Part shown: in pieces, positions 41,874 through 50,329 of the stretch
Numbering within the stretch: the stretch's first letter is position 1
How the letters are laid out: each line of letters begins with the position of its first letter
Origin: JAZRWQ01 sp045541395
GTDB lineage: Bacteria; Bacillota; Clostridia; Oscillospirales; UMGS1783
Direction of reading: 5' to 3'
DNA length: 64,000 bases
NCBI GenBank assembly: GCA_045541395.1
Contig: JAZQIZ010000001.1
Coordinates: 1-64,000 of the forward strand
Translations under genes and position numbers: made by a program
Notes under the pieces: model-generated
What the model was told of the DNA's origin: nothing
The model's input: only the letters and a program-made list of their open reading frames with translations
Databases searched by the model: none

Positions 41874-43886
41874 GTGGAAGTACAAGAACTTAATAAGTTT
41901 GATCCGTTGCTGCTGTCATTAATTAAGTCCCGTGGCCCTCAGACTGAGCAAGATATATACGAATTCATAAACGGCAATCCGAATGTTTTTCATTCGCCCT
42001 CTTGTCTTTTAGGTATGGAAAAGGCCGTTCAAAGAACCCGTAAAGCAATTGAAAACCATGAAAATATTCTTATTATAGGTGATTCCGACAGTGATGGTAT
42101 AACCGCAACTGCCGTTCTTTACGATTATTTATTAAAAAAAGGCGCCAAGGTCAGTTTTCTTATACCTGATAACGGCACTAACAGCGATGCATTAAGCAAT
42201 TCAAAGCTTAATGAGTATGCAAATAATGGTTTCAACCTTGTTATTACCGTGGATATGGGTATTTCTGTCGGTGATTTTATTGGTGATTTTGATAAATATA
42301 ATCTTGATATTATTATTACTGATCACCATGAAACCAAGGATTCACTGCCCTCAGTATATTCGGTAATTGATCCGAAAAGAAAGGATTCGTCCTACCCTTT
42401 CTCTGGGCTTTCGGGCGCAGGCGTTGCTCTTAAACTTTGTTGCGGTATAGAAGGCGACAGTTTCGGTGTACTCAATGAGTATTGTGACCTTGTTGCTATA
42501 GGGACTATAGCAGATGCAATGCCACTTTTAGATGAAAACCGTAATATTGTTCGTATTGGTCTTAACAAAATAAATACAAAAATGAGGCCGGCAATAGGTG
42601 CGCTTCTAAAAACTGCAGGTTTTAATTCTGAACGACAGGTCACGGCCTCGGTTTTAGGCTTTGTTGTTGCGCCACGTTTAAATGCAGCAGGAAGGATCAA
42701 TAAGTCGGACCTTGCTATTGAGCTTTTGCTTAGTAATGATAATGAAAGAATTAAAGAATTATCAGCAATGTTCGCCGAAGCAAACCGTGAACGGCAACAA
42801 ATAGAACTGGTAGCATTAAATGAAGCGGCTCAACTCATTGAAAACGAAATAGATCTTGATAAAGATAGAATCATAATACTCAAGGTTAATGAGTGGCAAC
42901 AGGGAATTGCGGGCATTGTTGCTTCCCGTATTGTTGACAGATACTCCTTGCCCTGTATAATAGTTTCCTTTGCAAACGGTGTGGGCCGCGGCTCTGCAAG
43001 AAGCGTTAAGGGATTTAATTTATTCAGTATTCTAGGCGAAAATAAACACCTTTTGATGGAATACGGCGGCCATGAATTGGCGGCGGGTATAACAGTAACA
43101 CTGGATAAGTTTGATGAACTGAAACAAAACCTTCTTTTAAGGGCTGAGGAAATTTATGATATTAACGGTTATTCCATGGCAATCAAAGAAGAAGCTATTG
43201 TTGAGCAAGATAAATTAACAATGGAATTTGCCGGCTCCCTTACTGTTTTGGAACCGTTCGGTAATGAAAATCCTCAACCTATATTCCTCACAAAAGGCGT
43301 TTTGGTGGAGGACGTTATATCTCTTGCAAACGACAGGCATCTTAAATTCACACTCCAAAAAAATGGCGTTCGTTATACCGCCCTTTATTTTGGAAGAACA
43401 ATTAGAGAGATCAAGTGCACTGCAGGGGATACTATAGATATCTATTTTGCAATGGATATTAATACTTTCAAGAAAAAGAAACAGCTTCAGTTGATTATTA
43501 AGAAGGCTGAGCTTTCGCCCGAATGTATAGTTCCGGGCTATAGTGAAGAATACGAACAGTATATCAGCGGCAACGTAAGCGTTCTGCCTGAAGCTGCAGT
43601 TCCCGATAAAGAGGATGTTATTTCGGTTTATAGGTATTTGACCCGTATAAACAATGAAAATTGGAGATCCTGCCTGTTGAACCCTTATATGATGTCCCGT
43701 CATATATCTCGAAATTTTAATACCGCTATGAATTATGCCAAGCTTATGCTTTCTATTGAGATTCTTGTTCAGCTTAGGCTTGCCGAATTCGAAAAGCATG
43801 GAAGTTATATTTGCACTGCAGTCAAACGAACTCAGGGGAAAATAAATCTTTCAGAATCTGCTTTATATAAAAAGCTCCGAGGATAA
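41874..43886 (+). CDS. recJ: Single-stranded-DNA-specific exonuclease RecJ
   Basis: DHH/DHHA1 phosphoesterase of 670 residues, somewhat shorter than B. subtilis RecJ (786). Motif I 'ILIIGDSDSDGITATAVLY' (usually D-Y-D-x-D-G, here D-S-D-S-D-G), motif II 'ITVDMGIS', motif III 'ITDHHET', 'GAGVALKL', 'VVAPRLNAAGRI' and the DHHA1 'YGGHELAAGIT' are all present. It degrades ssDNA 5'-3' in recombination and repair. The start is GTG after AAAGGAGG. It is followed 5 bases later by relA. Confidence 0.93.
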   Translation: MEVQELNKFDPLLLSLIKSRGPQTEQDIYEFINGNPNVFHSPSCLLGMEKAVQRTRKAIENHENILIIGDSDSDGITATAVLYDYLLKKGAKVSFLIPDNGTNSDALSNSKLNEYANNGFNLVITVDMGISVGDFIGDFDKYNLDIIITDHHETKDSLPSVYSVIDPKRKDSSYPFSGLSGAGVALKLCCGIEGDSFGVLNEYCDLVAIGTIADAMPLLDENRNIVRIGLNKINTKMRPAIGALLKTAGFNSERQVTASVLGFVVAPRLNAAGRINKSDLAIELLLSNDNERIKELSAMFAEANRERQQIELVALNEAAQLIENEIDLDKDRIIILKVNEWQQGIAGIVASRIVDRYSLPCIIVSFANGVGRGSARSVKGFNLFSILGENKHLLMEYGGHELAAGITVTLDKFDELKQNLLLRAEEIYDINGYSMAIKEEAIVEQDKLTMEFAGSLTVLEPFGNENPQPIFLTKGVLVEDVISLANDRHLKFTLQKNGVRYTALYFGRTIREIKCTAGDTIDIYFAMDINTFKKKKQLQLIIKKAELSPECIVPGYSEEYEQYISGNVSVLPEAAVPDKEDVISVYRYLTRINNENWRSCLLNPYMMSRHISRNFNTAMNYAKLMLSIEILVQLRLAEFEKHGSYICTAVKRTQGKINLSESALYKKLRG

Positions 43887-43891
43887 TTTTT

Positions 43892-46057
43892 ATGGATTAT
43901 AAGCAAGACCTTATCAATGCGCTCAATGAGCGCACGGCACAATTTGATATAGATAAGATCATAAAGGCGTACGACCTGGCAAACAAATGCCATGAAGGTC
44001 AGATGCGCCTTTCGGGTGAGCCTTATATTTCTCACCCCGTTGAGGTTGCAAAAATACTTATCGGGATGGACTGTGATACAGATACGGTTGTTTCTGCTCT
44101 TTTACACGATACGCTGGAGGATACCGACCTGGCGCCGACAGTGATAAAAAAAGAATTCGGCGATAATACTCTTCTTATTGTTGAAGGCCTTTCAAAGCTG
44201 TCTAAACTCAATTTCACAACAAAAGAAGACGAGCAGGTAGAAAATCTTCGCAAAATGCTCCTTGCAATGGTTAAGGATATCCGCGTTATTCTTATTAAAC
44301 TGGCAGACAGACTTCATAATATGAGAACCCTTTCAGCGAAATCCGAAAAACGTCAAAGAGAGATATCCTTTGAAACAATGCAGATATATGCTCCCTTGGC
44401 TGATCGCCTTGGTGTTCAGCGAGTAAAAGCAGAGCTTGAAGATATAAGCCTTTCTTATCTGGATCCGATCGGATATAAGGAAATAGAAAATAATATAGCA
44501 AGCCTTAAGGAAAAAGGTGAAACCCTCCTTGAGTCTATTAAGCAGAATATAAGCGAACGCCTCGGTGAGGATAAGATAAAATTTAATATAGATTACCGTG
44601 TAAAACAAATTTACAGTATCTATAATAAAATGTATACCCATAATCATGCTTTTGAGGAGATTTACGATCTTTACGCTTTGAGGGTAATTGTTGATACAAT
44701 GCCCGAATGCTATTACGTTCTCGGCATTATCCACGATATGTTTTCTCCCTTGCCCGGCAGATTTAAGGATTATATTTCAACTCCTAAACCGAATATGTAC
44801 CAATCTCTGCATACTGTTGTTTTAAGTCGCAGCGGTATTCCTTTTGAGGTGCAAATACGTACATGGGATATGCATAAGGTTGCTGAATTCGGTATTGCGG
44901 CTCATTGGAAATATAAAGGTGGCGTAACCGGCGCCAGCGCAATAGACAGTAAACTTGAATGGATAAGAAACTTCCTTGAGGATCCCGGTGAAAGAGTAGA
45001 TAATGAAGATCTTATGCAAGAATTAAAGGTAAATCTTTTTGCAGATCAGGTTTTTGTTTTCACACCGCAGGGTGACGTTGTGAATCTTCCCGTGGGTTCA
45101 AATCCTATTGACTTTGCTTACAATATTCATACAGCCGTTGGTAACCGTATGATCGGAGCCAAGGTAAACGGCAAAATTGTTGAACTGTCGTATCCTTTAA
45201 ATAACGGCGACGTTGTTGAAGTGCTTACATCCAAAGAAGAGCGCGGCCCTTCACGTGACTGGATAAACATTGTTAAGAGTAACTCTGCCCGTTCAAAAAT
45301 ACGTCAGTATCTTAAACGTGAGCGCAGAGATGAGAATATTGTTAAGGGCAGGGCGGACCTTGAAAAAGAACTGCGCCGTAATAATATTCCCATAAGCGGC
45401 GAAATTTTTGAAAAGCTTATGCAAAAAGCAATAGAGCGCTATATGGTAAAGGATCTTGATGATCTGTATGCTACTATCGGTTATGGCGGTTTGCTGCTTG
45501 TAAAAGTTATGCCTAAAATCAGAGAATGGTACAAGGCATTTTCAGTCCCCGTTGTTAAGAAGATCGAAAATCTTGACGGCACTGTTCCTGCAAATCGCGC
45601 TTCAGGTGGCGTTATTGTTGAAGGTATTGATAACTGTCTCGTTAAACTATCCCATTGCTGTAACCCGTTGCCGGGTGATGATATAATGGGATTTATTACC
45701 CGTGGTTACGGAGTTTCAGTTCATAAGTGTGATTGTCCCAACGTTAAAGGCCTGATGGCTTCCAAGGATGCCAAGGAGCGTATAATAAACGTAAGCTGGG
45801 ATTATTACGAATCTCATGTGTTTGCGGCAACCTTGTCTATTGTTGCAAAGGACAGGCTTGGTCTTGCTGCGGAAATCACTACCGCTCTTGCTAATCTTCA
45901 CGTTATGATCCACCGTCTTTCCGCCAGGGAAACTAAGGAACATACAAGTACAATTTGCGTAACAATAGATGTTAAGGATGTTGAACATCTTTCTGCAGTG
46001 ACCGCAAGGTTAAAGCGTATAGAAGGTGTTTTAACTATTATCAGAGGTGAAATTTAA
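43892..46057 (+). CDS. relA: Bifunctional (p)ppGpp synthetase/hydrolase
   Basis: Protein of 721 residues of the Rel/SpoT family. HD hydrolase domain with 'SHPVEVA' and 'LLHDTLEDT', synthetase domain with 'YRVKQIYSIYNKM', 'RVIVD' and 'GRFKDYISTPKPNMYQSLHTVV', TGS domain ('VFVFTPQGDVVNLPVGSNPIDFAYNIHTAVGNRMIGAKVNG') and a C-terminal ACT domain. Both activities look intact, so it makes and removes the stringent-response alarmone. GAGGA precedes the ATG. Its stop touches the next start. Confidence 0.97.
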   Translation: MDYKQDLINALNERTAQFDIDKIIKAYDLANKCHEGQMRLSGEPYISHPVEVAKILIGMDCDTDTVVSALLHDTLEDTDLAPTVIKKEFGDNTLLIVEGLSKLSKLNFTTKEDEQVENLRKMLLAMVKDIRVILIKLADRLHNMRTLSAKSEKRQREISFETMQIYAPLADRLGVQRVKAELEDISLSYLDPIGYKEIENNIASLKEKGETLLESIKQNISERLGEDKIKFNIDYRVKQIYSIYNKMYTHNHAFEEIYDLYALRVIVDTMPECYYVLGIIHDMFSPLPGRFKDYISTPKPNMYQSLHTVVLSRSGIPFEVQIRTWDMHKVAEFGIAAHWKYKGGVTGASAIDSKLEWIRNFLEDPGERVDNEDLMQELKVNLFADQVFVFTPQGDVVNLPVGSNPIDFAYNIHTAVGNRMIGAKVNGKIVELSYPLNNGDVVEVLTSKEERGPSRDWINIVKSNSARSKIRQYLKRERRDENIVKGRADLEKELRRNNIPISGEIFEKLMQKAIERYMVKDLDDLYATIGYGGLLLVKVMPKIREWYKAFSVPVVKKIENLDGTVPANRASGGVIVEGIDNCLVKLSHCCNPLPGDDIMGFITRGYGVSVHKCDCPNVKGLMASKDAKERIINVSWDYYESHVFAATLSIVAKDRLGLAAEITTALANLHVMIHRLSARETKEHTSTICVTIDVKDVEHLSAVTARLKRIEGVLTIIRGEI

Positions 46058-46699
46058 ATGATAGTATCACGTATTGTTGTTGGACCTTTAGGTACCAACT
46101 GCTATATAGTTAAAAATGAAAAAACAGGTAAAGGCTTTGTGGTAGACCCGGGTAGTGGTGCCGAAAGAATTCTTGAGGAGATCAAGAATCTTGATGTTAA
46201 AGTGGAATATATTTTTCTGACCCATGGCCATTTTGACCATTGCCTTTGTGTTAAGGATATCAGCGATGCTACAGGTGCAAAGCTTGTATTTAATAAGGCT
46301 GATTTGGAACTGTTTAAAAGCGGTGCAGGTTTAGTTCGCCATTTTTACCCGGACAGAGTAAAAAGTATGCTTGAGCATTATTATATGTCTCCTTATCGCC
46401 TTGTTACCGAAGGTGATACTGTAGATGCAGGCGGTCTGGAAGTTACATTTATGAATACCCCCGGCCATACCGGTGGAAGTATGTTTATTTTCTGTGAAGA
46501 TATTGCCTTTACCGGTGATACTTTACTGTTAGGCACTGTCGGCAGAACCGATTTTGAAGAAAGTATGCCATTTGAAATGGACGACACTCTTCTGAAAATT
46601 AAAAATCTTAATAGGTCTTGTAAAGTTTATCCCGGTCACGGTGACCTTACAACCTTAGAAAAAGAAAAAGCAACTAATATGTTTTTATACAGGATCTGA
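46058..46699 (+). CDS. MBL-fold hydrolase (glyoxalase II-like)
   Basis: Protein of 213 residues. 'LTHGHFDHCLCVKDI' carries the metal-binding HxHxDH, 'TPGHTGGSM' and 'FTGDTLLLGTVGRTDF' give the further His and Asp ligands, and 'VYPGHGDLTTLEKEK' ends the family pattern. It resembles the YqgX/glyoxalase II-like hydrolases, acting on thioesters. The start follows the relA stop directly. The order relA-MBL-hemZ is common in Clostridia. Confidence 0.88.
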   Translation: MIVSRIVVGPLGTNCYIVKNEKTGKGFVVDPGSGAERILEEIKNLDVKVEYIFLTHGHFDHCLCVKDISDATGAKLVFNKADLELFKSGAGLVRHFYPDRVKSMLEHYYMSPYRLVTEGDTVDAGGLEVTFMNTPGHTGGSMFIFCEDIAFTGDTLLLGTVGRTDFEESMPFEMDDTLLKIKNLNRSCKVYPGHGDLTTLEKEKATNMFLYRI

Positions 46700-46701
46700 A
46701 A

Positions 46702-48126
46702 ATGAAGCTTATAATAGAAGGCCATAATAAAAAATACGATCTTCAAAGTATAGCAAGCGCTTTCTTTCCCGGGCAGTCCTTCTCTGATGGGCTGCCCATT
46801 ATTGAAAGCAAAGTTTTGGGAGAAAACGGTGCGGCTGTCTGTATAACCTCAATAAAGGGAGAAAACCGCACCGTAACAAAAACTGTTCCTTTAAATAAGT
46901 CTAAGGATGATGGTGTGCGTATTGCAGTTAAAAGCGCCTTTTTTGAGGCTGCGGTGGAATATACCGGTATTGTTCCGCCTTGGGGTGAGTTTTCAGGTAT
47001 TCGTCCTGTTAAGTATATGTCTTCCCTGGATAGCAATACAGAAAAAGCAAAGGAAGAATTTATAAGTTCGCTTTTGGTGTCCGAAGAAAAAGCCGGGCTT
47101 TGCGCTAAGGTTATTGGCTTAAGAGAAAATATGCTGTTTGAACAGGGGAGAAATGACTTTTCTCTTTATATTTCAATTCCGTTTTGCCCGTCCCGTTGCT
47201 CTTATTGCTCGTTTATTTCCCAGGCAGGGGAGAAAATGCTCTCATTAAAGCCTCGCTATATTGAAATGCTCTGCGAGGAACTTAGCCTTGTTGGTGCACT
47301 GGCTAAGGAAGAGAGGCTTAGGCTTCATTCAATTTATGTGGGCGGCGGAACTCCTGCCGTGCTTACTCCAAAGGAACTGGCTACGGTGTTCGAGGCGGTA
47401 AATAATAATTTTAATCTTTCTCTTCTCAAGGAATATACAGTAGAAGCTGGGCGCCCCGATGTAATTACTAAGGAAAAATTACAGGTAATGAAGTCCTTTG
47501 GGGGAGACCGTATAAGTATTAACCCCCAAACCTTAAATAACAAAGTCCTTGAAGCTATAGGCCGAAAGCATACTGCAGAGCAATTTTACAATGCATATAA
47601 TATAGCAGAGCAGGTAGGCTTTAAGTCGGTAAATACCGACCTTATTGTGGGGCTTCCGGAAGATGACCTTACAAGTTTTAAAAATACTCTTGACTCAATA
47701 ATATCCCTGACTCCCGAAAACATTACCGTTCATTCCTTGTGCCTTAAAAAATCCTCTTGGCTCAGGGTGGATGATAATACGGGCTTTCTTAAAAATAAGG
47801 AGGCAATAGAAATGTCTGAATACGCCAACAGAATACTGCTTGAGAAGGATTATCTGCCTTATTATATGTATAAGCAGAAAAATGCTGTTGGTAGCCTGGA
47901 AAATACAGGCTTTTGCAAAGAGGGCTTTGAAAGCTACTATAATATAATTATGATGGACGATATTCAGAACGTTATCGGTGCCGGCGCAGGAAGTACAAGT
48001 AAACTTTTTGACGGCGGCGATCCGCTAAGGGTATATAACTGCAAATATCCTTTTGAGTATATTTCTCATGTTGAAAAATTTAATGAAAATATAAGACTTA
48101 TAAAAGATTTTTACAAAAATCATTGA
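46702..48126 (+). CDS. hemZ: Coproporphyrinogen dehydrogenase HemZ (radical SAM)
   Basis: Radical SAM protein of 474 residues. A HemZ-specific N-terminal region of about 150 residues ('VPPWGEFSGIRPVKYM') precedes the SAM domain with Cys-x3-Cys-x2-Cys in 'IPFCPSRCSYCSF' and 'YVGGGTPAVL'. It is assigned to the anaerobic oxidation of coproporphyrinogen III, though many HemN-like proteins in Clostridia have other roles (haem chaperone or tRNA/methyl transfer). No other haem gene is in the window. The ribosome binding site is only AGGA in the end of the MBL gene. Confidence 0.88.
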   Translation: MKLIIEGHNKKYDLQSIASAFFPGQSFSDGLPIIESKVLGENGAAVCITSIKGENRTVTKTVPLNKSKDDGVRIAVKSAFFEAAVEYTGIVPPWGEFSGIRPVKYMSSLDSNTEKAKEEFISSLLVSEEKAGLCAKVIGLRENMLFEQGRNDFSLYISIPFCPSRCSYCSFISQAGEKMLSLKPRYIEMLCEELSLVGALAKEERLRLHSIYVGGGTPAVLTPKELATVFEAVNNNFNLSLLKEYTVEAGRPDVITKEKLQVMKSFGGDRISINPQTLNNKVLEAIGRKHTAEQFYNAYNIAEQVGFKSVNTDLIVGLPEDDLTSFKNTLDSIISLTPENITVHSLCLKKSSWLRVDDNTGFLKNKEAIEMSEYANRILLEKDYLPYYMYKQKNAVGSLENTGFCKEGFESYYNIIMMDDIQNVIGAGAGSTSKLFDGGDPLRVYNCKYPFEYISHVEKFNENIRLIKDFYKNH

Positions 48127-48178
48127 TTATAGGTTTAATTTGCTATAAAATATAGTCATTCGAACGGAGGTATTTACT

Positions 48179-48589
48179 ATGGAATTCAATGAAATAGAAA
48201 GAAAAGTTAAGGAAGCTGCTGAGGTTGTTGTTGAAAAAGCAGAATCAGTTGCCAAAACCGTTGGCGAAAAGGCTACCAAATTAGTGGAAGAGGGAAGGCT
48301 TAAGGCAAAGGTAAATGAAATCTCTTCCGCTGTCAATAAAAAACTGCTCAGCTTAGGCAAGCTTGCTTATGAAAACAGGGAAGAGCTTGGCTCTTCAGAA
48401 GAAGCTGCACTGTTAGTCGAAGAGATTGATATGTGCTACCGCGATATAGAGAAGCTTAAAAATGAAATTGCCAAGGTTAAAGGTCAGGTCTACTGTCATA
48501 ACTGCGGAAAGTACAATTCTCCCGATAGCAAGTATTGTAATTACTGCGGCGAGATACTTGAAGAAGATCCCTTAATGTTGATAGACTAA
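48179..48589 (+). CDS. Coiled-coil protein with C-terminal zinc ribbon
   Basis: Protein of 136 residues. A charged helical N-terminal part (about 1-100, heptad-like 'VKEAAEVVVEKAESVAKTVGEKATKLVEE') is followed by a zinc ribbon with Cys-x2-Cys pairs in 'YCHNCGKYNSPDSKYCNYCGE'. Such proteins are common in Clostridia and of unknown function. GGAGG precedes the ATG. Own terminator. Confidence 0.8.
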   Translation: MEFNEIERKVKEAAEVVVEKAESVAKTVGEKATKLVEEGRLKAKVNEISSAVNKKLLSLGKLAYENREELGSSEEAALLVEEIDMCYRDIEKLKNEIAKVKGQVYCHNCGKYNSPDSKYCNYCGEILEEDPLMLID

Positions 48590-48625
48590 AATTTAAAGCC
48601 GAGGTCTTCGGCTTTAAATTTTTTT
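48590..48625 (+). terminator. Intrinsic terminator
   Basis: A 13-bp perfect stem (48590-48602 with 48608-48620) and a T-run of seven. Confidence 0.9.
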
Positions 48626-48646
48626 GCAAAAAACTGAAATTTGGTA

Positions 48647-48675
48647 TTGACAAATCAGACCTTATGTTGTAGAAT
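48647..48675 (+). promoter_or_regulatory. tRNA operon promoter P1
   Basis: TTGACA (48647-48652), 17 nt, TAGAAT (48670-48675). The first of two tandem promoters. Confidence 0.7.
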
Positions 48676-48738
48676 ATAAAAGCTGTTGGGAAATGGTAGC
48701 GAGTTTATAAAAAAACTTAAAAAATTATAAAATAGGGG

Positions 48739-48767
48739 TTGACAAAAGTTGATCCTCGTAGTATAAT
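48739..48767 (+). promoter_or_regulatory. tRNA operon promoter P2
   Basis: TTGACA (48739-48744), 17 nt, TATAAT (48762-48767), 43 nt before the first tRNA. Perfect consensus, as expected for stable RNA genes. Confidence 0.85.
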
Positions 48768-48810
48768 GAATAAGCTGTCGGACCGATAGTAACGGTGAAT
48801 TGGAAAACTT

Positions 48811-48886
48811 GGAAGCTTAGCTCAGCTGGGAGAGCATCTGCCTTACAAGCAGAGGGTCACAGGTTCGAGCCCTGTAGTTTCCACCA
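48811..48886 (+). tRNA. tRNA-Val(TAC)
   Basis: A 76-nt cloverleaf: acceptor GGAAGCT/AGTTTCC, anticodon loop CTTACAA (anticodon TAC), T-arm CACAG-GTTCGAGC-CCTGT region and encoded CCA. It reads GTA and other Val codons by wobble. Confidence 0.96.
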
Positions 48887-48891
48887 AGTAT

Positions 48892-48968
48892 GGCTCCGTA
48901 GTTCAGTTGGTTAGAACGCCGCCCTGTCACGGCGGAGGTCGAGGGTTCGAGTCCCTTCGGAGTCGCCA
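48892..48968 (+). tRNA. tRNA-Asp(GTC)
   Basis: A 77-nt cloverleaf: acceptor GGCTCCG/CGGAGTC, anticodon stem CCGCC/GGCGG with loop CTGTCAC (anticodon GTC), encoded CCA. Confidence 0.96.
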
Positions 48969-49000
48969 ATTCATCCTCAAAGCGGGGATGCAATGCCCAC

Positions 49001-49076
<76 letters not shown>

Positions 49077-49080
49077 ATCT

Positions 49081-49156
49081 GCGGAATTACCTCATCTGGT
49101 AGAGCGCCACCTTGCCAAGGTGGAGGTAGCGAGTTCGAGCCTCGTATTCCGCCCCA
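49081..49156 (+). tRNA. tRNA-Gly(GCC)
   Basis: A 76-nt cloverleaf: acceptor GCGGAAT/ATTCCGC, anticodon stem CCACC/GGTGG with loop TTGCCAA (anticodon GCC), encoded CCA. Confidence 0.96.
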
Positions 49157-49189
49157 GCGCCCACGGTAAAACGTGAGCGCGTTTTATTC

Positions 49190-49264
49190 GGCGCCATAGC
49201 CAAGTGGTAAGGCAAAGGTCTGCAAAACCTCTATGCCCCGGTTCAAATCCGGGTGGCGCCTCCA
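49190..49264 (+). tRNA. tRNA-Cys(GCA)
   Basis: A 75-nt cloverleaf: acceptor GGCGCCA/TGGCGCC, anticodon loop CTGCAAA (anticodon GCA), T-arm CCCGG/CCGGG, encoded CCA. Last tRNA of the array. Confidence 0.96.
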
Positions 49265-49265
49265 G

Positions 49266-49300
49266 AAAAAAGTCCTGTTCGAAAGAACAGGACTTTTTTC
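49266..49300 (+). terminator. Terminator of the tRNA operon
   Basis: A 15-bp perfect stem (49266-49280 with 49285-49299) closed by a GAAA tetraloop; the T6 tail forms part of the right arm. Confidence 0.95.
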
Positions 49301-49304
49301 AACT

Positions 49305-49468
49305 AAATCCACCCTAACGGGTGGGTGAAATATTGCTTCGCAATGTGAAATTCTCGCTTCGCTCGAGTGAAATCGCTGCGGCGGTGGGTGGATTTAATTT
49401 CACATTTTGCGAAAGCAAAATATTTCATAATCCGAAGGATTATTTCATATCGCATAGCGATATTTCAT
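49305..49468. repeat. Hairpin-chain repeat element
   Basis: A non-coding chain of seven short hairpins. The outer arms AAATCCACCC (49305-49314) and GGGTGGATTT (49386-49395) are exact inverted repeats. Hairpins: CCACCC-TAAC-GGGTGG; ATTGC-TTC-GCAAT (49332-49344); CTCG...CGAG (49353-49367); a weak CGC...GCG (49374-49383); ATTTTGC-GAAA-GCAAAAT (49404-49421); AATCC-GAA-GGATT (49429-49441); ATATCGC-ATA-GCGATAT (49447-49463). Spacers are GTGAAA-type in the left half and the complement TTTCAC/TTTCAT in the right half. It is not a coding region; it may be a MITE-like or RNA-structural repeat. Confidence 0.75.
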
Positions 49469-49656
49469 TACATACAACGCTCCGCATTGATTTACTGCCT
49501 CTTTTATACTATAATACGTGCAAGGTGGTGATGTAATGTCCTTGCAAACTGTAGAAATCAATTCTGTTAAAATAACTTTCAATAACGTTTTTAGGTAGTT
49601 ATAATTGGAGAATAAAAATTATTTCTTTTCATAAACTGTACCGAGAGGTGTTTTTT

Positions 49657-50124
49657 ATGAAAATTCAATGGAAAAAACTAATAATCTGTATTCTGATTCC
49701 TTTAGCTGTTGGTGGTCTTTCTGCGTTTATTACCAAAGATAATATGAAATTCTTTGATCAAATATCAAAACCGCCCCTAGCACCGCCGGGCTGGTTGTTT
49801 CCTGTAGCATGGAGCATTTTGTATATCCTTATGGGTATAGCCTCATATATGGTTGTGATTTCAAATAATCCGTACCGTATTCGTACCGCTCTTACGGTTT
49901 ACGGGCTGCAGCTCTTGTTTAATTTTATCTGGTCGCCCGTATTTTTTAATGCTAAGCTGTATCTTGGCGCATTCGCTATTCTATTATTGCTGCTTATTCT
50001 TATAATTTTTAACACTATACTCTTTTATAGAATAAATAAGCTGTCAGGTTACCTCCTCATTCCTTATATTGTGTGGGTTACCTTTGCTGCTTACCTTAAC
50101 TATGGCATTTATATATTAAATTAA
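49657..50124 (+). CDS. TspO/MBR family protein
   Basis: Membrane protein of 155 residues with five helices and the family features 'PPLAPPGWLFPVAWSILYILMGIASY' and 'LYGLQLLFNFIWSPVFF'-like stretch, ending with 'WVTFAAYLNYGIYILN'. TspO proteins bind tetrapyrroles and cholesterol-like ligands; a link to haem or stress is usual but its role is not settled. I chose the ATG at 49657 after GAGAGGTG rather than a GTG at 49648. Own terminator. Confidence 0.92.
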   Translation: MKIQWKKLIICILIPLAVGGLSAFITKDNMKFFDQISKPPLAPPGWLFPVAWSILYILMGIASYMVVISNNPYRIRTALTVYGLQLLFNFIWSPVFFNAKLYLGAFAILLLLLILIIFNTILFYRINKLSGYLLIPYIVWVTFAAYLNYGIYILN

Positions 50125-50157
50125 AATTAACAACCGATTATTCGGTTGTTAATTTTG
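50125..50157 (+). terminator. Intrinsic terminator
   Basis: A 13-bp perfect stem (50125-50137 with 50142-50154), TTATT-type loop and short T-run after the tspO-like gene. Confidence 0.85.
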
Positions 50158-50168
50158 TAAATAAAAGT

Positions 50169-50197
50169 TTGCAATATTTAAGATTTTATGTTATAAT
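50169..50197 (+). promoter_or_regulatory. Promoter of the amino-sugar operon
   Basis: TTGCAA (50169-50174), 17 nt, TATAAT (50192-50197) with extended -10 TGT. Transcription would start near 50204, leaving a leader of about 126 nt. Confidence 0.65.
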
Positions 50198-50230
50198 GCG
50201 AATATAAAATTATCAAACTGTTTTCATTGG

Positions 50231-50245
50231 GCAACTTTAAGTTGC
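50231..50245 (+). promoter_or_regulatory. Perfect palindrome, candidate operator of the HTH-GlmM operon
   Basis: GCAACTT-T-AAGTTGC is an exact 7-1-7 inverted repeat, about 30 nt after the expected transcription start. A related half-site, AAAGTTG, lies at 50261-50267, so the two may be bound together. It has the size expected for a dimeric Xre-type HTH protein such as the one encoded by the first gene. Confidence 0.5.
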
Positions 50246-50329
50246 ATTAATATTCAATGTAAAGTTGATAGATAATGATTTTTCATTCAGATATAATAAT
50301 ACTATAATTGTTGAATCGGAGGTATTTAT

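Noticed and set aside
49321..49536. A 71-codon plus-strand frame behind the tRNA array
   Set aside because: It runs through the hairpin-chain repeat; no ribosome binding site, and the codons follow the repeat structure.
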